From: VMDJ01 sp038146785
GTDB taxonomy: Bacteria; Pseudomonadota; Gammaproteobacteria; Chromatiales; Chromatiaceae
DNA length: 64,000 bases
Assembly: GCA_038146785.1 (NCBI GenBank)
Contig: JAYQSI010000017.1
Span: 186,001-250,000, forward strand
Reading direction: 5' to 3'
The notes below the pieces were generated by a model, which saw nothing but the letters and a program-made list of their open reading frames with translations, made no database searches and had not been told where the DNA came from. Both the position numbers and the translations under genes were made by a program. This document shows, piece after piece, positions 8,151-17,524 of the stretch. Every line of letters starts with the position of its first letter. Position 1 is the stretch's first letter.

Positions 8151-9501
8151 TTAGAGCAAACCTACCGCATTCAAGAAGATGATCGCGACACCTAAGGGCG
8201 CAACGAAACGAATCGCCAACCAAAACAAGTTAAAGAGTGCCACTGGATAGATTGAGCTCATCTTTCGACATCGATGCTTTCGCTGCCCAGCCAACAAACA
8301 AGGCAATCAACAAGCCACCCAAAGGCAACATGATGTTCGAAGCCAGATAATCTTTGAGATCAAAGAAGGTTTTACCCATCACCTTGTATTCATCACCCGA
8401 CCAAAGATTGAATGACAGCACGGTACCAATACCTAAAATCCAGCTGAACAAACCAATCATCCAGCTCGCTTTAGCGCGCGACATAATGTCACGCTCTGAT
8501 AACCATGCGACGGCAGGCTCAACCAGAGAAATAGCCGACGACCACGCCGCGATCACCAGCAGAACAAAAAAGACTGTGCCGAAGAACTGTCCACCCGGCA
8601 TTGCGCCAAAGGCTGTTGGCAAGGTAACAAAAACCAAACCAGGGCCTGCGCCTGGCTCTAAGCCATTTGCAAACACCAAGGGGAAGATCGCCAAACCTGC
8701 AAGCAAAGCCACAACAGTATCCGCAATAGCAATCATCAAAACGGAACTACCGATCGATGTGTTCTTTTGCATGTAAGAGCCATAGACCATGATCGCACCC
8801 ATACCCAAACTTAAGGTAAAGAAGGCATGCCCCATAGCAACAATAATCGAATCGGTTGAAAGCTTACTGAAATCAAAGGAGAACAAATATGCCAAGCCAC
8901 GACCAAACTCACCCGAGTTAAATGCGTAAGCGACCAAGATCAACAGCATGACAAGCAACAGTGGCATCAAGATCACCACGAGCTTTTCAATGCCCGCACG
9001 GACACCACGTGCAACCACTGCGACCGTCATGATCATAAACAGGGTATGCCAGATCATCAGGCGTTGCGGATCACCAATAAGCCCGCCAAACACATCACCA
9101 GAACCATCTCCGCTGATGGCATTAAAGGTACCGCTGGCCGATTCAATGACATATGCCATCGCCCAACCCGCGATCACGCTATAGAAAGATAGGATTAAGA
9201 AGCCGGCGAATACACCGCTCCAGCCAATAATCTGCCAAAAGCCAGAAGCGCCCTGCTCTTTAGCAAGGACTTGCATGGTTGAAATAGGACTGCGTTGCGC
9301 ACGGCGACCGAGCATCACCTCTGCAATCATCACAGGGATACCGATTAGCGCAATACAAAGGAGATAAACAAGAACAAATGCGCCACCACCATTTTCACCA
9401 GTGATGTACGGGAACTTCCAAACGTTACCTAAACCGACAGCCGAACCAATGGCTGCCAACATAAACGCTAGGCGCGTTGACCATTGAGCGTGTACCGACA
9501 T
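8151..9501 (-). CDS. Sodium-dependent transporter, NSS/SNF family, frameshifted in the last membrane helix
   Basis: Inner-membrane Na+:solute symporter of the LeuT type; substrate unknown, often an amino acid. The TM1 sodium/substrate motif GSAVGLGNVWKFPY is at residues ~19-32, with about 11 further hydrophobic helices. The main frame (423 aa) stops at 8230, but the next frame encodes the missing last helix (LFWLAIRFVAPLGVAIIFL) and ends at 8151. Removing one T from the TTT run at about 8231 joins the two and gives 449 aa, the family length. The ATG at 9501 has a strong GAGGGGGAG ribosome site. It is followed directly by ratA. Confidence 0.9.
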
Positions 9502-9523
9502 GACTCCCCCTCGTTATTGTTAT

Positions 9524-9547
9524 ATCGGGCTGAATCATCAGCCCGAT
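9524..9547 (-). terminator. Hairpin after ssrA
   Basis: A perfect 10-bp stem (ATCGGGCTGA / TCAGCCCGAT) with a four-base loop lies seven bases after the tmRNA 3' end. There is no clear U tract, so it may be a processing or weak termination structure. Confidence 0.5.
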
Positions 9548-9553
9548 CATATT

Positions 9554-9927
9554 TGGTGGAGGCGGCGGGAGTTGAACCCGCGTCCGCAAGCCCTCTGCCA
9601 TCGGCTCTACATGCTTAGTCATGTCAATTATCTTTAACTGAGCACTGCCCGACTGACAGGGCGCGTGGTTCAGCGATTCCGTTAGGATTTAGCAAATCAG
9701 GTCCGGACGCCCGTCATCACGATCTTGTGAGATATGACGCCTGAGTGTCCCGAAGGACGCTGGACGCACAAGCACGGCTCCAGTCAGACGGCACCCTACT
9801 GGGTATTAAGCAGCGAGTGCGTAGTTGTCGTCGTTTGCAACTATAAGTTTGCAGTGGTTTTCGAGGTAACTGCACCTCGGCATGCACCTCAGGTTTCGCA
9901 ACCCACGTCGAATGCCGTGTCGCCCCC
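9554..9927 (-). ncRNA. ssrA: tmRNA (ssrA)
   Basis: One-piece tmRNA of about 374 nt. The 5' end GGGGGCG (9927-9921) pairs with CGCCTCC before the encoded 3' CCA (9556-9554). A T-arm with GGTTCAACTCCC and the tRNA-like fold are visible. The tag reading frame begins with the resume codon GCA at 9838-9836 and reads ANDDNYALAA followed by TAA at 9808-9806, the typical Ala-rich proteolysis tag. Trans-translation frees stalled ribosomes with SmpB, encoded nearby. Confidence 0.97.
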
Positions 9928-9960
9928 AAAGGTCTAGCTACTATAGCAAACGCGCTTGAA

Positions 9961-10665
9961 CTACGCTTTAGAATGATTTCCAGCCAGGGTATGTAGAACC
10001 GACGAGCGGAATTCACGACGATACAGGACCCATACCACCAGAGCCGTTGCGCCCATAAAGACCCAGCTATTGATAAACCAAGTAATCACTGCCAAGGCAA
10101 AATAATAGGTCCGAATACCAAAATTGAAGTGATGCCCCGCCATCGATACAACGCGAGCAATCCGCTCCGCCGCATCTTTTTCTTCTTGAGTTGAAAGCTC
10201 TTCTCGATGCCCCTGAGGTGCACCCGCAATAATCACAGCGGCAAAACTGGTTTGGCGCATTGCCCAGGAAAACTTAAAGAAAGCGTAGACAAACATGGCA
10301 ATTAAGATCGCTATCTTCAGCTCCAACTGAGCCAAGTTTTGATCAATCGCAAACGGGATATGCGCAAACAGATTCACTGCTTGATTGGTATTGCCCAGCA
10401 AAGTGAGTAGACCCGCAATAATGATCAATGCACTCGACCCCAAAAAGGCCATATTGCGTTCAAAGGTCATGATGACTGAAATATCCGCGATGCGGTTTTC
10501 ACGCGACATCAGCGCCTTAGCCCACTGCACTCGATATAAATGCATTACGCTGGCTAAACACACATCAGTGGCTGATCGCTTTTTTGCAAAGCTCGCGTAG
10601 CCTGCCCAAAGCAGTACAAAAAAGACAAACGCAAAGATATCCAGCCACAATGGCTCGATGGTCAT
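9961..10665 (-). CDS. DUF599 family membrane protein
   Basis: A 234-aa inner membrane protein matching the DUF599 family, whose function is unknown. About four hydrophobic segments are visible: residues ~8-25, ~75-95, ~115-135 and ~185-220. A family-like region (MSRENRIADISVIMTFERNMAFLGSSAL) occupies about residues 53-80. The gene overlaps the malic enzyme stop by four bases (ATGA), so it belongs to the same transcript as dctPQM and the malic enzyme. Its role in that operon is unknown. Confidence 0.8.
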   Translation of the reverse strand: MTIEPLWLDIFAFVFFVLLWAGYASFAKKRSATDVCLASVMHLYRVQWAKALMSRENRIADISVIMTFERNMAFLGSSALIIIAGLLTLLGNTNQAVNLFAHIPFAIDQNLAQLELKIAILIAMFVYAFFKFSWAMRQTSFAAVIIAGAPQGHREELSTQEEKDAAERIARVVSMAGHHFNFGIRTYYFALAVITWFINSWVFMGATALVVWVLYRREFRSSVLHTLAGNHSKA

Positions 10666-11945
10666 ACGGATAATGCCTTCTGATGGAGATACTCAGCGTA
10701 CTCCTCAAGATCCCGCGGACGTGTTGCCACACCAGACTCCATCGCTGCCTTTGCGACAGCCCACGGCATACATTCACGCAAGCGACGATCAAACGGCTTC
10801 GGCAAAAGATAATCAGGTCCAAACTGGAATGCCTGACCGCCATAGACAGCTTTCACCTCGGCACTGACCTCTTGTTGAGTCAACTCAGCCAAAGCGGTCA
10901 CTGCAGCACGCTTCATTTCAATATTGATGGTGGTAGCACCCACATCCAATGCGCCACGGAATAAGAACGGGAAGCACAATACGTTATTTACTTGATTGGG
11001 ATAATCCGAACGCCCCGTAGCGATGATCGCATCAGGACGCTGCGCTTTAGCTTCTTCAGGGTCAATCTCAGGATTCGGATTCGCCAACGCCATGATAATT
11101 GGCTTATCAGCCATCTTAGACAGCCATTCAGCTTTAAGCACACCCTTGGCAGATAAACCTAAGAAGATATCTGCACCTTCAATCGCATCACCTAAGGTTC
11201 GATGTGGGGTATCTACCGCGAATGCACCTTTGTAAGGGTCCATCTCTTCAGTGCGGCCTTCATAAACCACACCAACGATGTCACATACGGTGATGTTTTC
11301 TTTCTTAAGGCCAAGCTCAACGAGCAAATTAAGACACGCTATTGCTGCAGCACCTGCACCTGCCGTCACCAAGCGAACCTGATCAATCGGCTTATCGACA
11401 AGTTTTAGTCCATTCAAAATGGCTGCAGCCACCACGATTGCCGTACCGTGCTGATCATCATGAAAGACAGGGATCTTCATGCGCTTCTTGAGGCCTTCTT
11501 CAATCTCAAAGCACTCAGGCGCTTTAATATCCTCAAGATTGATACCGCCAAAGGTCGGCTCTAATCGTGCAACCGTTTTAATAAACTCTTGCGGGTCTAG
11601 CTCATCAACTTCCAAATCAAAAACGTCGATATCCGCAAAGCGTTTAAAAAGAACCGCCTTGCCTTCCATCACTGGCTTAGAGGCCAATGCACCGATGGCA
11701 CCTAAACCTAATACCGCCGTTCCATTGGTAACAACGGCAACCAAGTTATTACGTGCCGTGTAGTCAGCAGCAGCTAGAGGATTTTCAACAATTGCTTCAC
11801 ATGGATGAGCAACACCTGGCGAGTAAGCCAGCGCAAGATCTGCTGCCGTACTCATAGGCTTTGTCGCACGAATCTCTAGCTTTCCAGGCTTTGATCCCTT
11901 GTGATAGTTCAGCGCACGATCACGCATCTCAGTTGAGGTTGGCAT
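10662..11945 (-). CDS. NAD(P)-dependent malic enzyme (short form)
   Basis: Oxidative decarboxylation of malate to pyruvate and CO2 with NAD(P)H. 427 aa, equal to the catalytic part of E. coli MaeB without its phosphotransacetylase-like extension. Visible features are the N-terminal LALAYSPGVAHPC, the metal and catalytic region FGGINLEDIKAPECFEIEE, the VFHDDQHGTAIV stretch, and the Rossmann motif AGAGAAAIA near residue 200. It is 11 bases downstream of dctM, which suggests it handles malate brought in by the TRAP transporter. Cofactor preference cannot be read from the sequence by eye. Confidence 0.92.
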   Translation of the reverse strand: MPTSTEMRDRALNYHKGSKPGKLEIRATKPMSTAADLALAYSPGVAHPCEAIVENPLAAADYTARNNLVAVVTNGTAVLGLGAIGALASKPVMEGKAVLFKRFADIDVFDLEVDELDPQEFIKTVARLEPTFGGINLEDIKAPECFEIEEGLKKRMKIPVFHDDQHGTAIVVAAAILNGLKLVDKPIDQVRLVTAGAGAAAIACLNLLVELGLKKENITVCDIVGVVYEGRTEEMDPYKGAFAVDTPHRTLGDAIEGADIFLGLSAKGVLKAEWLSKMADKPIIMALANPNPEIDPEEAKAQRPDAIIATGRSDYPNQVNNVLCFPFLFRGALDVGATTINIEMKRAAVTALAELTQQEVSAEVKAVYGGQAFQFGPDYLLPKPFDRRLRECMPWAVAKAAMESGVATRPRDLEEYAEYLHQKALSV

Positions 11946-11956
11946 GAGCTATCTAC

Positions 11957-13363
11957 CTAATGAATCGTTATGACTTCAGGTCCCATCAACATCGTTGGGA
12001 TGAATGTTGAGAGCCATGGGATGTAGGTGATCATGATGAGGAACACGAACAAAATCGCCAGCCAAGGCATTGCCGCCTTAACCACATCCCACATCGCCAT
12101 TTTCGCCACACCGGATGTCACAAACAGATTGAGGCCTACCGGCGGTGTAATCATGCCGATCTCCATGTTGACCACCATGATGATGCCGAGGTGAATTGGA
12201 TCAATGCCTAGCTTCATGGCGATTGGGAATACTAACGGCGCCACAATAATGATCAGACCCGAAGGCTCCATAAACTGACCACCGATCAGAAGGATCACAT
12301 TCACAAGAATCAAGAACATGATTGGGCCAAAGCCTGCATCCAACATCGCACGCGCGATATCTTGCGGTATCTGCTCTTCAGTCAGTACGTGTTTCAAGAT
12401 CAATGCGTTGGCAATGATGAACAACAGCATGATGGTGAGACGACCACCTTCAAGTAGTGTCTTTTTATGATCCTTGTGGAATAAAGCCGGAACCAGATAA
12501 ACCACAAAGTCAAAAACGCCCTTAACGAAAGCCGCAACTCGCGACTCACCCGACTGACGCTTAGAACGATTCTTCAACGGCCCCATATCTCGATAGATAA
12601 AGTTCGCAATAAAGAAGGCGTAAACCGAGGCCACTGCAGCCGCTTCAGTTGGGGTAAAGATGCCGCCGTATATACCACCTAAGATAATAACGATTAGGAA
12701 CAAGCCCCAACCCGCATCAACAGCTGCAAGGTAAATCTCTTTCCAACCTGCCCAAGGTTGTGCTGGAAGGTTTTTATAACGTGCAACGACATAGATGCCG
12801 ATCATCAACATCACGCCAGCTAGCAAGCCTGGAATAACGCCCGCTAAGAACATACGACCTACGGATACGTCTGTTGCTGCCGCATAGACCACCATCACAA
12901 TAGAAGGCGGAATCAAAATACCTAAGGTGCCCGCATTACAAATAACGCCGGCTGCAAATTCTTTCTTATAGCCAACCTTGACCATACCCGCGATAACCAA
13001 GGTACCAATTGCCACAACCGTTGCAGGTGATGAACCAGACAAGGCTGCAAACAACATACACGCAAAAACGCCCGCAATCGCTAAGCCACCCTTGACGTGA
13101 CCTACAGCCGCGATAGCAAAACGAATAATCCGTTTTGCCACACCGCCAGTCGACATATACGACGAAGCAAGAATAAAGAATGGAATAGCTAATAAGGTGT
13201 AATGCCCTTCAAAGGCATCAAACATCGTTTGCGCCATAGAAGATAGCGAGCCGTCTGAAAACATAAGCAGAAACAGCACACTCGACAAACCAAGTGCAAC
13301 CGCAATTGGCACACCAATAACGAGAAGACCAATTACTAGTACAAAGAGTAATAACGCTTCCAT
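11957..13363 (-). CDS. dctM: TRAP transporter large permease DctM
   Basis: The ion-coupled transport subunit of a tripartite ATP-independent transporter, in the inner membrane. 468 aa with about 12-13 hydrophobic segments. Family stretches include IPFFILASSYMSTGGVA, ALSGSSPATVVAIGTL and GMITPPVGLNLFV. A soluble loop near residues 260-290 is longer and more basic than usual. It starts four bases after the dctQ stop. With DctP and DctQ it probably takes up C4-dicarboxylates; the adjacent malic enzyme supports malate, fumarate or succinate. Confidence 0.95.
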   Translation of the reverse strand: MEALLLFVLVIGLLVIGVPIAVALGLSSVLFLLMFSDGSLSSMAQTMFDAFEGHYTLLAIPFFILASSYMSTGGVAKRIIRFAIAAVGHVKGGLAIAGVFACMLFAALSGSSPATVVAIGTLVIAGMVKVGYKKEFAAGVICNAGTLGILIPPSIVMVVYAAATDVSVGRMFLAGVIPGLLAGVMLMIGIYVVARYKNLPAQPWAGWKEIYLAAVDAGWGLFLIVIILGGIYGGIFTPTEAAAVASVYAFFIANFIYRDMGPLKNRSKRQSGESRVAAFVKGVFDFVVYLVPALFHKDHKKTLLEGGRLTIMLLFIIANALILKHVLTEEQIPQDIARAMLDAGFGPIMFLILVNVILLIGGQFMEPSGLIIIVAPLVFPIAMKLGIDPIHLGIIMVVNMEIGMITPPVGLNLFVTSGVAKMAMWDVVKAAMPWLAILFVFLIMITYIPWLSTFIPTMLMGPEVITIH

Positions 13364-13366
13364 GAT

Positions 13367-13993
13367 TTACCCCTTGTTCTCTGAGTCAGTCATTTCATCC
13401 ATCATGTCTTCTGCTTCATGACTCGCAATGACCATATCTTTTCTATCAGTCCAGATAAGCCAGCCGACCTCTAAGAAACGTAATGCCATCAGTGCAAAAC
13501 CAAATGGCAAAATAAAATAAGGGATAAAACGTGGGATGTTTTCGTACTTAGCCTCGCCATTTTCGACAAGTCCCACTAGTGATTGGATGATCACTGGAAA
13601 TGGCACATCTTCAGACTCCAGGAATGACATCTTGCTGAAGAATCGCCACCAATATTCGATACTGCCAACTAGCAACAAGCCAGCAAACAATAAACAAGCT
13701 GCAACTGACAACAAGCCAAGCGCTTTCTTAACACCTGGTGACTGTCTATTCACAACCACATCAACACCCAAATGCGCTGATGTTTTCACCGCATAGCTCA
13801 TGCCAAACAGCACCAACCACGCGAAAAGATAAACCGTAGCCTCTAGCGCCCACAAAATATTGTCATTAAAAACGTAACGTGCGATCACATTCGCAAAGGT
13901 TAAACCTGTCATTGCAGCCAAAATCAGTGCAATAAAGTTTTCTTCGAGATTATTAATGAACCGAGAGATAGGACCTGTTGGCGTGTAACTCAT
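13367..13993 (-). CDS. dctQ: TRAP transporter small permease DctQ
   Basis: Small membrane subunit (208 aa) that joins DctM in the inner membrane. Four hydrophobic segments can be seen, with the family pattern ANVIARYVFNDNILWALEATVYLFAW at about residues 29-54 and the GMSYAVKTSAHLGVDVV stretch after it. There is a long acidic C-terminal tail (EAEDMMDEMTDSENKG). It is separated from dctP by a hairpin terminator at 14020-14044, so less message is expected for dctQ than for dctP. Confidence 0.93.
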   Translation of the reverse strand: MSYTPTGPISRFINNLEENFIALILAAMTGLTFANVIARYVFNDNILWALEATVYLFAWLVLFGMSYAVKTSAHLGVDVVVNRQSPGVKKALGLLSVAACLLFAGLLLVGSIEYWWRFFSKMSFLESEDVPFPVIIQSLVGLVENGEAKYENIPRFIPYFILPFGFALMALRFLEVGWLIWTDRKDMVIASHEAEDMMDEMTDSENKG

Positions 13994-14019
13994 AATTATT
14001 ATCTAGTGTTGAGTTAAAT

Positions 14020-14044
14020 TAAAAAGGGCCGGCAATGCCGGCCC
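14020..14044 (-). terminator. Intra-operon terminator between dctP and dctQ
   Basis: Minus-strand stem of 8 bp (GGGCCGGC / GCCGGCCC) with a three-base loop, followed by TTTTTAATTT. A strong rho-independent terminator in the 68-base gap after dctP. It probably lowers readthrough so that the periplasmic binding protein is made in excess over the permeases. Confidence 0.85.
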
Positions 14045-14061
14045 CTCTCTACGACTCAAAA

Positions 14062-15066
14062 TTACATTTGATTCGCTTTTTGTGCTGCATTGATCATGTC
14101 AGCACCAATGTCACCTGCGAATTTATCCCATACAGGCTTCATCGCATTTACCCAAGCTGAACGCTGAGCTGGAGACAAAGTACGAACCTCTTTGCCAGAC
14201 TCAACAACTTTTTGACGGTTAGCCGCATTGATCTCTGTAGATACTGCATTTGCTTCTGCAGTCACTTCATCGATGATCTTTTTAAGCTGCGAACGAGTAT
14301 CGCCGTCTAAAGAGTTCCAGAACTCAGTTGAGGTAACCAACAAGTAATCCAACACACCATGGTTAGACTCAGTTACACCATCCTGAACTTCGAAGAATTT
14401 CTTGGTGAAGATGTTTGACCAGGTATTTTCCTGACCATCGATAACGCCAGTCTGAAGACCACCGTAAACTTCTTTAAATGACATCTTCTGAGGATTTGCA
14501 TTCAACGCTTCAAATTGCGCCTGCAACACATCAGAGGTCATGATGCGGAACTTCAAGCCTTCTGCATCGCTTGGGTTAACCAATGCTTTGTTTGCAGACA
14601 ACTGCTTCATACCGTTGTGCCAATAGCCAAGACCTTGAAGACCTTTGCTTTGCATCGAATCCAACAACTGCTGACCAGAGTCAGAGTTTTGGAAACGGTC
14701 TACTGCATTGATGTCGTTAAACATGAATGGCAGGTCAAAAATACGGAACTTTTTGGTGAACTTTTCAAACTTTGACAACGAAGGTGCTGCTAGCTGAACG
14801 TCGTTACCCAACATTGCTTCAAGCACTTTCTTATCATCGTATAACTGAGAGTTAGGGAAGACTTGCATACAAACCTTGCCATCCATCTCTTTGTTAACAC
14901 GCTCAGCCAACTTCTCAGCTGCTTCACCTTTAGGGTGACCTTTTGCTGCAGTTACGTGACTGAACTTAATAACGGTTTCGCCACTTTGACATTCATCAGC
15001 TGCTTGCGCAGAACCGAATGCGAGGACCAACGACATAGCGGTCGCCAATTTGGTCATTGCTTTCAT
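14062..15066 (-). CDS. dctP: TRAP transporter solute-binding protein DctP
   Basis: Periplasmic binding protein (334 aa). A Sec signal peptide ends at about AFGSAQA (residue 22). Family stretches are VIKFSHVTAAKGHPKG, FPNSQLYDD, GLKFRIMTSDV with the arginine that binds the substrate carboxylate, and GVIDGQENTWSNI. GGAGA lies seven bases before the ATG. It is the first gene of dctPQM-malic enzyme-DUF599. C4-dicarboxylate is the likely ligand from the DctP-type sequence and the malic enzyme context; other organic acids are possible. Confidence 0.94.
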   Translation of the reverse strand: MKAMTKLATAMSLVLAFGSAQAADECQSGETVIKFSHVTAAKGHPKGEAAEKLAERVNKEMDGKVCMQVFPNSQLYDDKKVLEAMLGNDVQLAAPSLSKFEKFTKKFRIFDLPFMFNDINAVDRFQNSDSGQQLLDSMQSKGLQGLGYWHNGMKQLSANKALVNPSDAEGLKFRIMTSDVLQAQFEALNANPQKMSFKEVYGGLQTGVIDGQENTWSNIFTKKFFEVQDGVTESNHGVLDYLLVTSTEFWNSLDGDTRSQLKKIIDEVTAEANAVSTEINAANRQKVVESGKEVRTLSPAQRSAWVNAMKPVWDKFAGDIGADMINAAQKANQM

Positions 15067-15280
15067 CCAACTTCTCCTTGGTTAAAGTTGTTATCTTGTA
15101 ATTTATAATTAGGGGTGTGTGAACACACTGTGTAAACAACGTTGCAATTCTAGACGTGCAGCCTAGGTTTTGAAAGGTAAAAAGCCTGAACAAAGCGCAC
15201 ATTAGAATATGACTAATCGGTAATTTTCTTTACTGGAAATCAGCAAAAGATCCGCAAGAATTTTTTCCTAGATCAAGCCA

Positions 15281-16324
15281 TCATTTTTTGATTAACGCAT
15301 CGAATTTGGCGGTGGCAAACGACTCAAATTCCTCACCCTCTTGAGCCTTGATCAAAAAGTACGCTGCCAGATCATGATGCTTAGCGAATTCCACCCCTTT
15401 CTTATCGCCCATCACCATTAGAGCAGTTGCCAACGCATCCGCATCAGCGCAGCTAGGGTGTAAAACCGTGACCGAAACCAAAGCATGTTTTATAGGAGCT
15501 CCGGTCAGCGGGTTAATGGTGTGGGAGTAACGCACACCATTCTCTTCAAAATAATTTCGGTAATCGCCAGAGGTTGCCATCGCAATATTGCTGATTGGCA
15601 ATACGTGTTGTGCGGCACGCTCAGTAGTTAATGGAGCTTCAATCGCAATTCTCCATGACTCGCCGTTAGGCTTATTCCCTGAGAGTTTTATCTCCCCACC
15701 GATCTCTACTAGATAATTGTTGATGCCCTTGCCCACTAAAAGTGACGCCAGCTGATCGACGGCATACCCCTTTGCTATCGCAGACAGGTCTACCTGAAGG
15801 TTGGTTGCTTTTGTTAACAAAGGGGGATTCTGACTAACACCGAGTTTTTGATATCCCACACGAGTGCGTAACGATGCAATCTTGTCGCCACTTGGCGTGG
15901 AGACAACCCTACCCTCGGGACCAAAACCCCACAGGTTCACCAAAGGACCCACGGTAATATCAAAAGCACCGCCGGTTTGCTCACTTATGGCTTGTGATCG
16001 CTGAACTAGACCCGCCAACTCGGCCGACACAAGCATCTCACCTGAACTCAATGCATTAAAGCGCGAGACCTCACTCTCCGGGATATAGGTCGACATCTGC
16101 TGATTGATAAGCGCAAGGCGCTCTTCGACCGCTTGCTGAATCTCCGCTACCTGACGATCATCTTTAGCTACCCAGCGGAGTGAATAGCTGGTTCCCATGG
16201 TTGAGCCGTCAAAGCCCACAAGCTGCTCTTTTGCTGAATCACTACAGCCTACTAAAACAAAAACGGCTAGTAGCCAGACTACTAACCGTTTTGTTGGATT
16301 GATCGATCGATGAGACATGCTCAA
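15281..16324 (-). CDS. apbE: FAD:protein FMN transferase ApbE (lipoprotein)
   Basis: Attaches FMN covalently to threonine in target flavoproteins such as NqrB/NqrC or RnfD/RnfG; acts in the periplasm. 347 aa with an N-terminal signal ending in the lipobox LVGC (Cys near residue 27). Family motifs: FDGSTMGTSYSLRW near residue 39, GGEIKLSGNKPNGESWRIAI and SHTINPLTGAP. It begins 12 bases after the prpF stop on the same strand, so it may be read from the prp operon, although its function is unrelated to propionate. No Nqr or Rnf genes are in the window. Confidence 0.94.
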   Translation of the reverse strand: MSMSHRSINPTKRLVVWLLAVFVLVGCSDSAKEQLVGFDGSTMGTSYSLRWVAKDDRQVAEIQQAVEERLALINQQMSTYIPESEVSRFNALSSGEMLVSAELAGLVQRSQAISEQTGGAFDITVGPLVNLWGFGPEGRVVSTPSGDKIASLRTRVGYQKLGVSQNPPLLTKATNLQVDLSAIAKGYAVDQLASLLVGKGINNYLVEIGGEIKLSGNKPNGESWRIAIEAPLTTERAAQHVLPISNIAMATSGDYRNYFEENGVRYSHTINPLTGAPIKHALVSVTVLHPSCADADALATALMVMGDKKGVEFAKHHDLAAYFLIKAQEGEEFESFATAKFDALIKK

Positions 16325-16336
16325 CAGTATATCGTT

Positions 16337-17515
16337 TTAGAAAGCATCACCCGGAATACGCACAAAACCTTCCATCAAGATACGCGCACTTCGACCCATC
16401 GAAACCTTTTCAACGATCCAGCGACCATCAACTTCAGAAGCCGTTGCGCCAACCTTCAACGTACCGGATGGATGACCGAAGGTAACGGTATCGCGCTCGC
16501 CACCGCCGGCTGCTTCATTAACCAAGGTGCCAGGAATCGCTGCCGCAGTACCAATTGCCACAGCCGCTGTACCCATCATTGCGTGATGCAACTTACCCAT
16601 GGATAAGGCACGCACATTCAAATCGATATCACCCTCACCGATCGCTTTACCGCTTGACGAGCTATACGCTGCAGGCGGTGCCACAAACGCCACCTTTGGC
16701 GTGTGCTGACGTGCTGCAGCTTCTGAGATATCACTGATCAATCCCATTTTTACTGCACCATAAGCGCGAATAGTTTCGAAACGCTCTAGCGCTGCATCAT
16801 CACCGTTAATCGCATCTTGAAGCTCTGTACCGGTGTATCCAATATCTGCTGCGCGCAAGAAAATGGTCGGAATACCCGAGCTGATCATGGTTGCCTCAAA
16901 GGTTCCAACACCCGGGACTTCAAGCTGATCAACCAAGTTGCCTGTTGGGAACATGTCTTCAGAAGGATCTACTGGGCTGACAAAATCGATCTGCACTTCT
17001 GCAGATGGGAATGTCACACCATCAAGCTCGAAATCACCGGTCTCTTGAACCTCACCATTGGTGATTGGCACATGGGCAATAATTGTCTTACCAATGTTCT
17101 TCTGCCAAATACGCACCACTGCAATGCCATTCTCAGGCACACGGCTTGGATCAACCAAACCACTTGCCACAGCAAAAGACCCAACCGCAGAGGTGAGATT
17201 GCCGCAGTTACCACTCCAATCGACAAAGGCACGATCGATAGCCACCTGGCCGAATAAATAATCCACATCGTGATCAGGTTGATCACTCTTAGCCAAGATA
17301 ACCGTCTTACTGGTACTTGATGTTGCACCACCCATGCCATCGGTATGCTTACCGTATGGATCAGGACTACCAATCACGCGTAACAAAATATTGTCACGCA
17401 CCTCGCCCGGCACCTGTGCCGCTTGCGGCAGATCTTCTAACTTAAAGAAAACACCTTTAGAGGTGCCACCACGCATATAGGTGGCTGCAATTTTGATTTG
17501 TGGAGCATGTGCCAT
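16337..17515 (-). CDS. prpF: AcnD-accessory protein PrpF (2-methylaconitate isomerase)
   Basis: PrpF isomerises 2-methylaconitate between its cis and trans forms, which the AcnD route needs. 392 aa. Family stretches: ATYMRGGTSKGVFF near the N terminus, GSPDPYGKHTDGMGGATSSTSK, DWSGNCGNLTSAVG and the C-terminal GHPSGTLKVGA. It lies nine bases after acnD in the methylcitrate operon, the standard partner arrangement where AcnD replaces PrpD. Confidence 0.96.
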   Translation of the reverse strand: MAHAPQIKIAATYMRGGTSKGVFFKLEDLPQAAQVPGEVRDNILLRVIGSPDPYGKHTDGMGGATSSTSKTVILAKSDQPDHDVDYLFGQVAIDRAFVDWSGNCGNLTSAVGSFAVASGLVDPSRVPENGIAVVRIWQKNIGKTIIAHVPITNGEVQETGDFELDGVTFPSAEVQIDFVSPVDPSEDMFPTGNLVDQLEVPGVGTFEATMISSGIPTIFLRAADIGYTGTELQDAINGDDAALERFETIRAYGAVKMGLISDISEAAARQHTPKVAFVAPPAAYSSSSGKAIGEGDIDLNVRALSMGKLHHAMMGTAAVAIGTAAAIPGTLVNEAAGGGERDTVTFGHPSGTLKVGATASEVDGRWIVEKVSMGRSARILMEGFVRIPGDAF

Positions 17516-17524
17516 ATCGAATCC

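Noticed and set aside
8151..8229. Separate tiny membrane gene after the transporter
   Set aside because: The helix it encodes is the missing last helix of the transporter in the next frame, so it is the frameshifted tail, not a new gene.
9425..10016. Minus-strand open frames over the ssrA region
   Set aside because: The bases form tmRNA with a tag frame and a tRNA-like end; the frames are chance readings of structured RNA.
15111..15135. GTGT-GAAC-ACAC repeat upstream of dctP
   Set aside because: Arms of only four bases; too short to call an operator.
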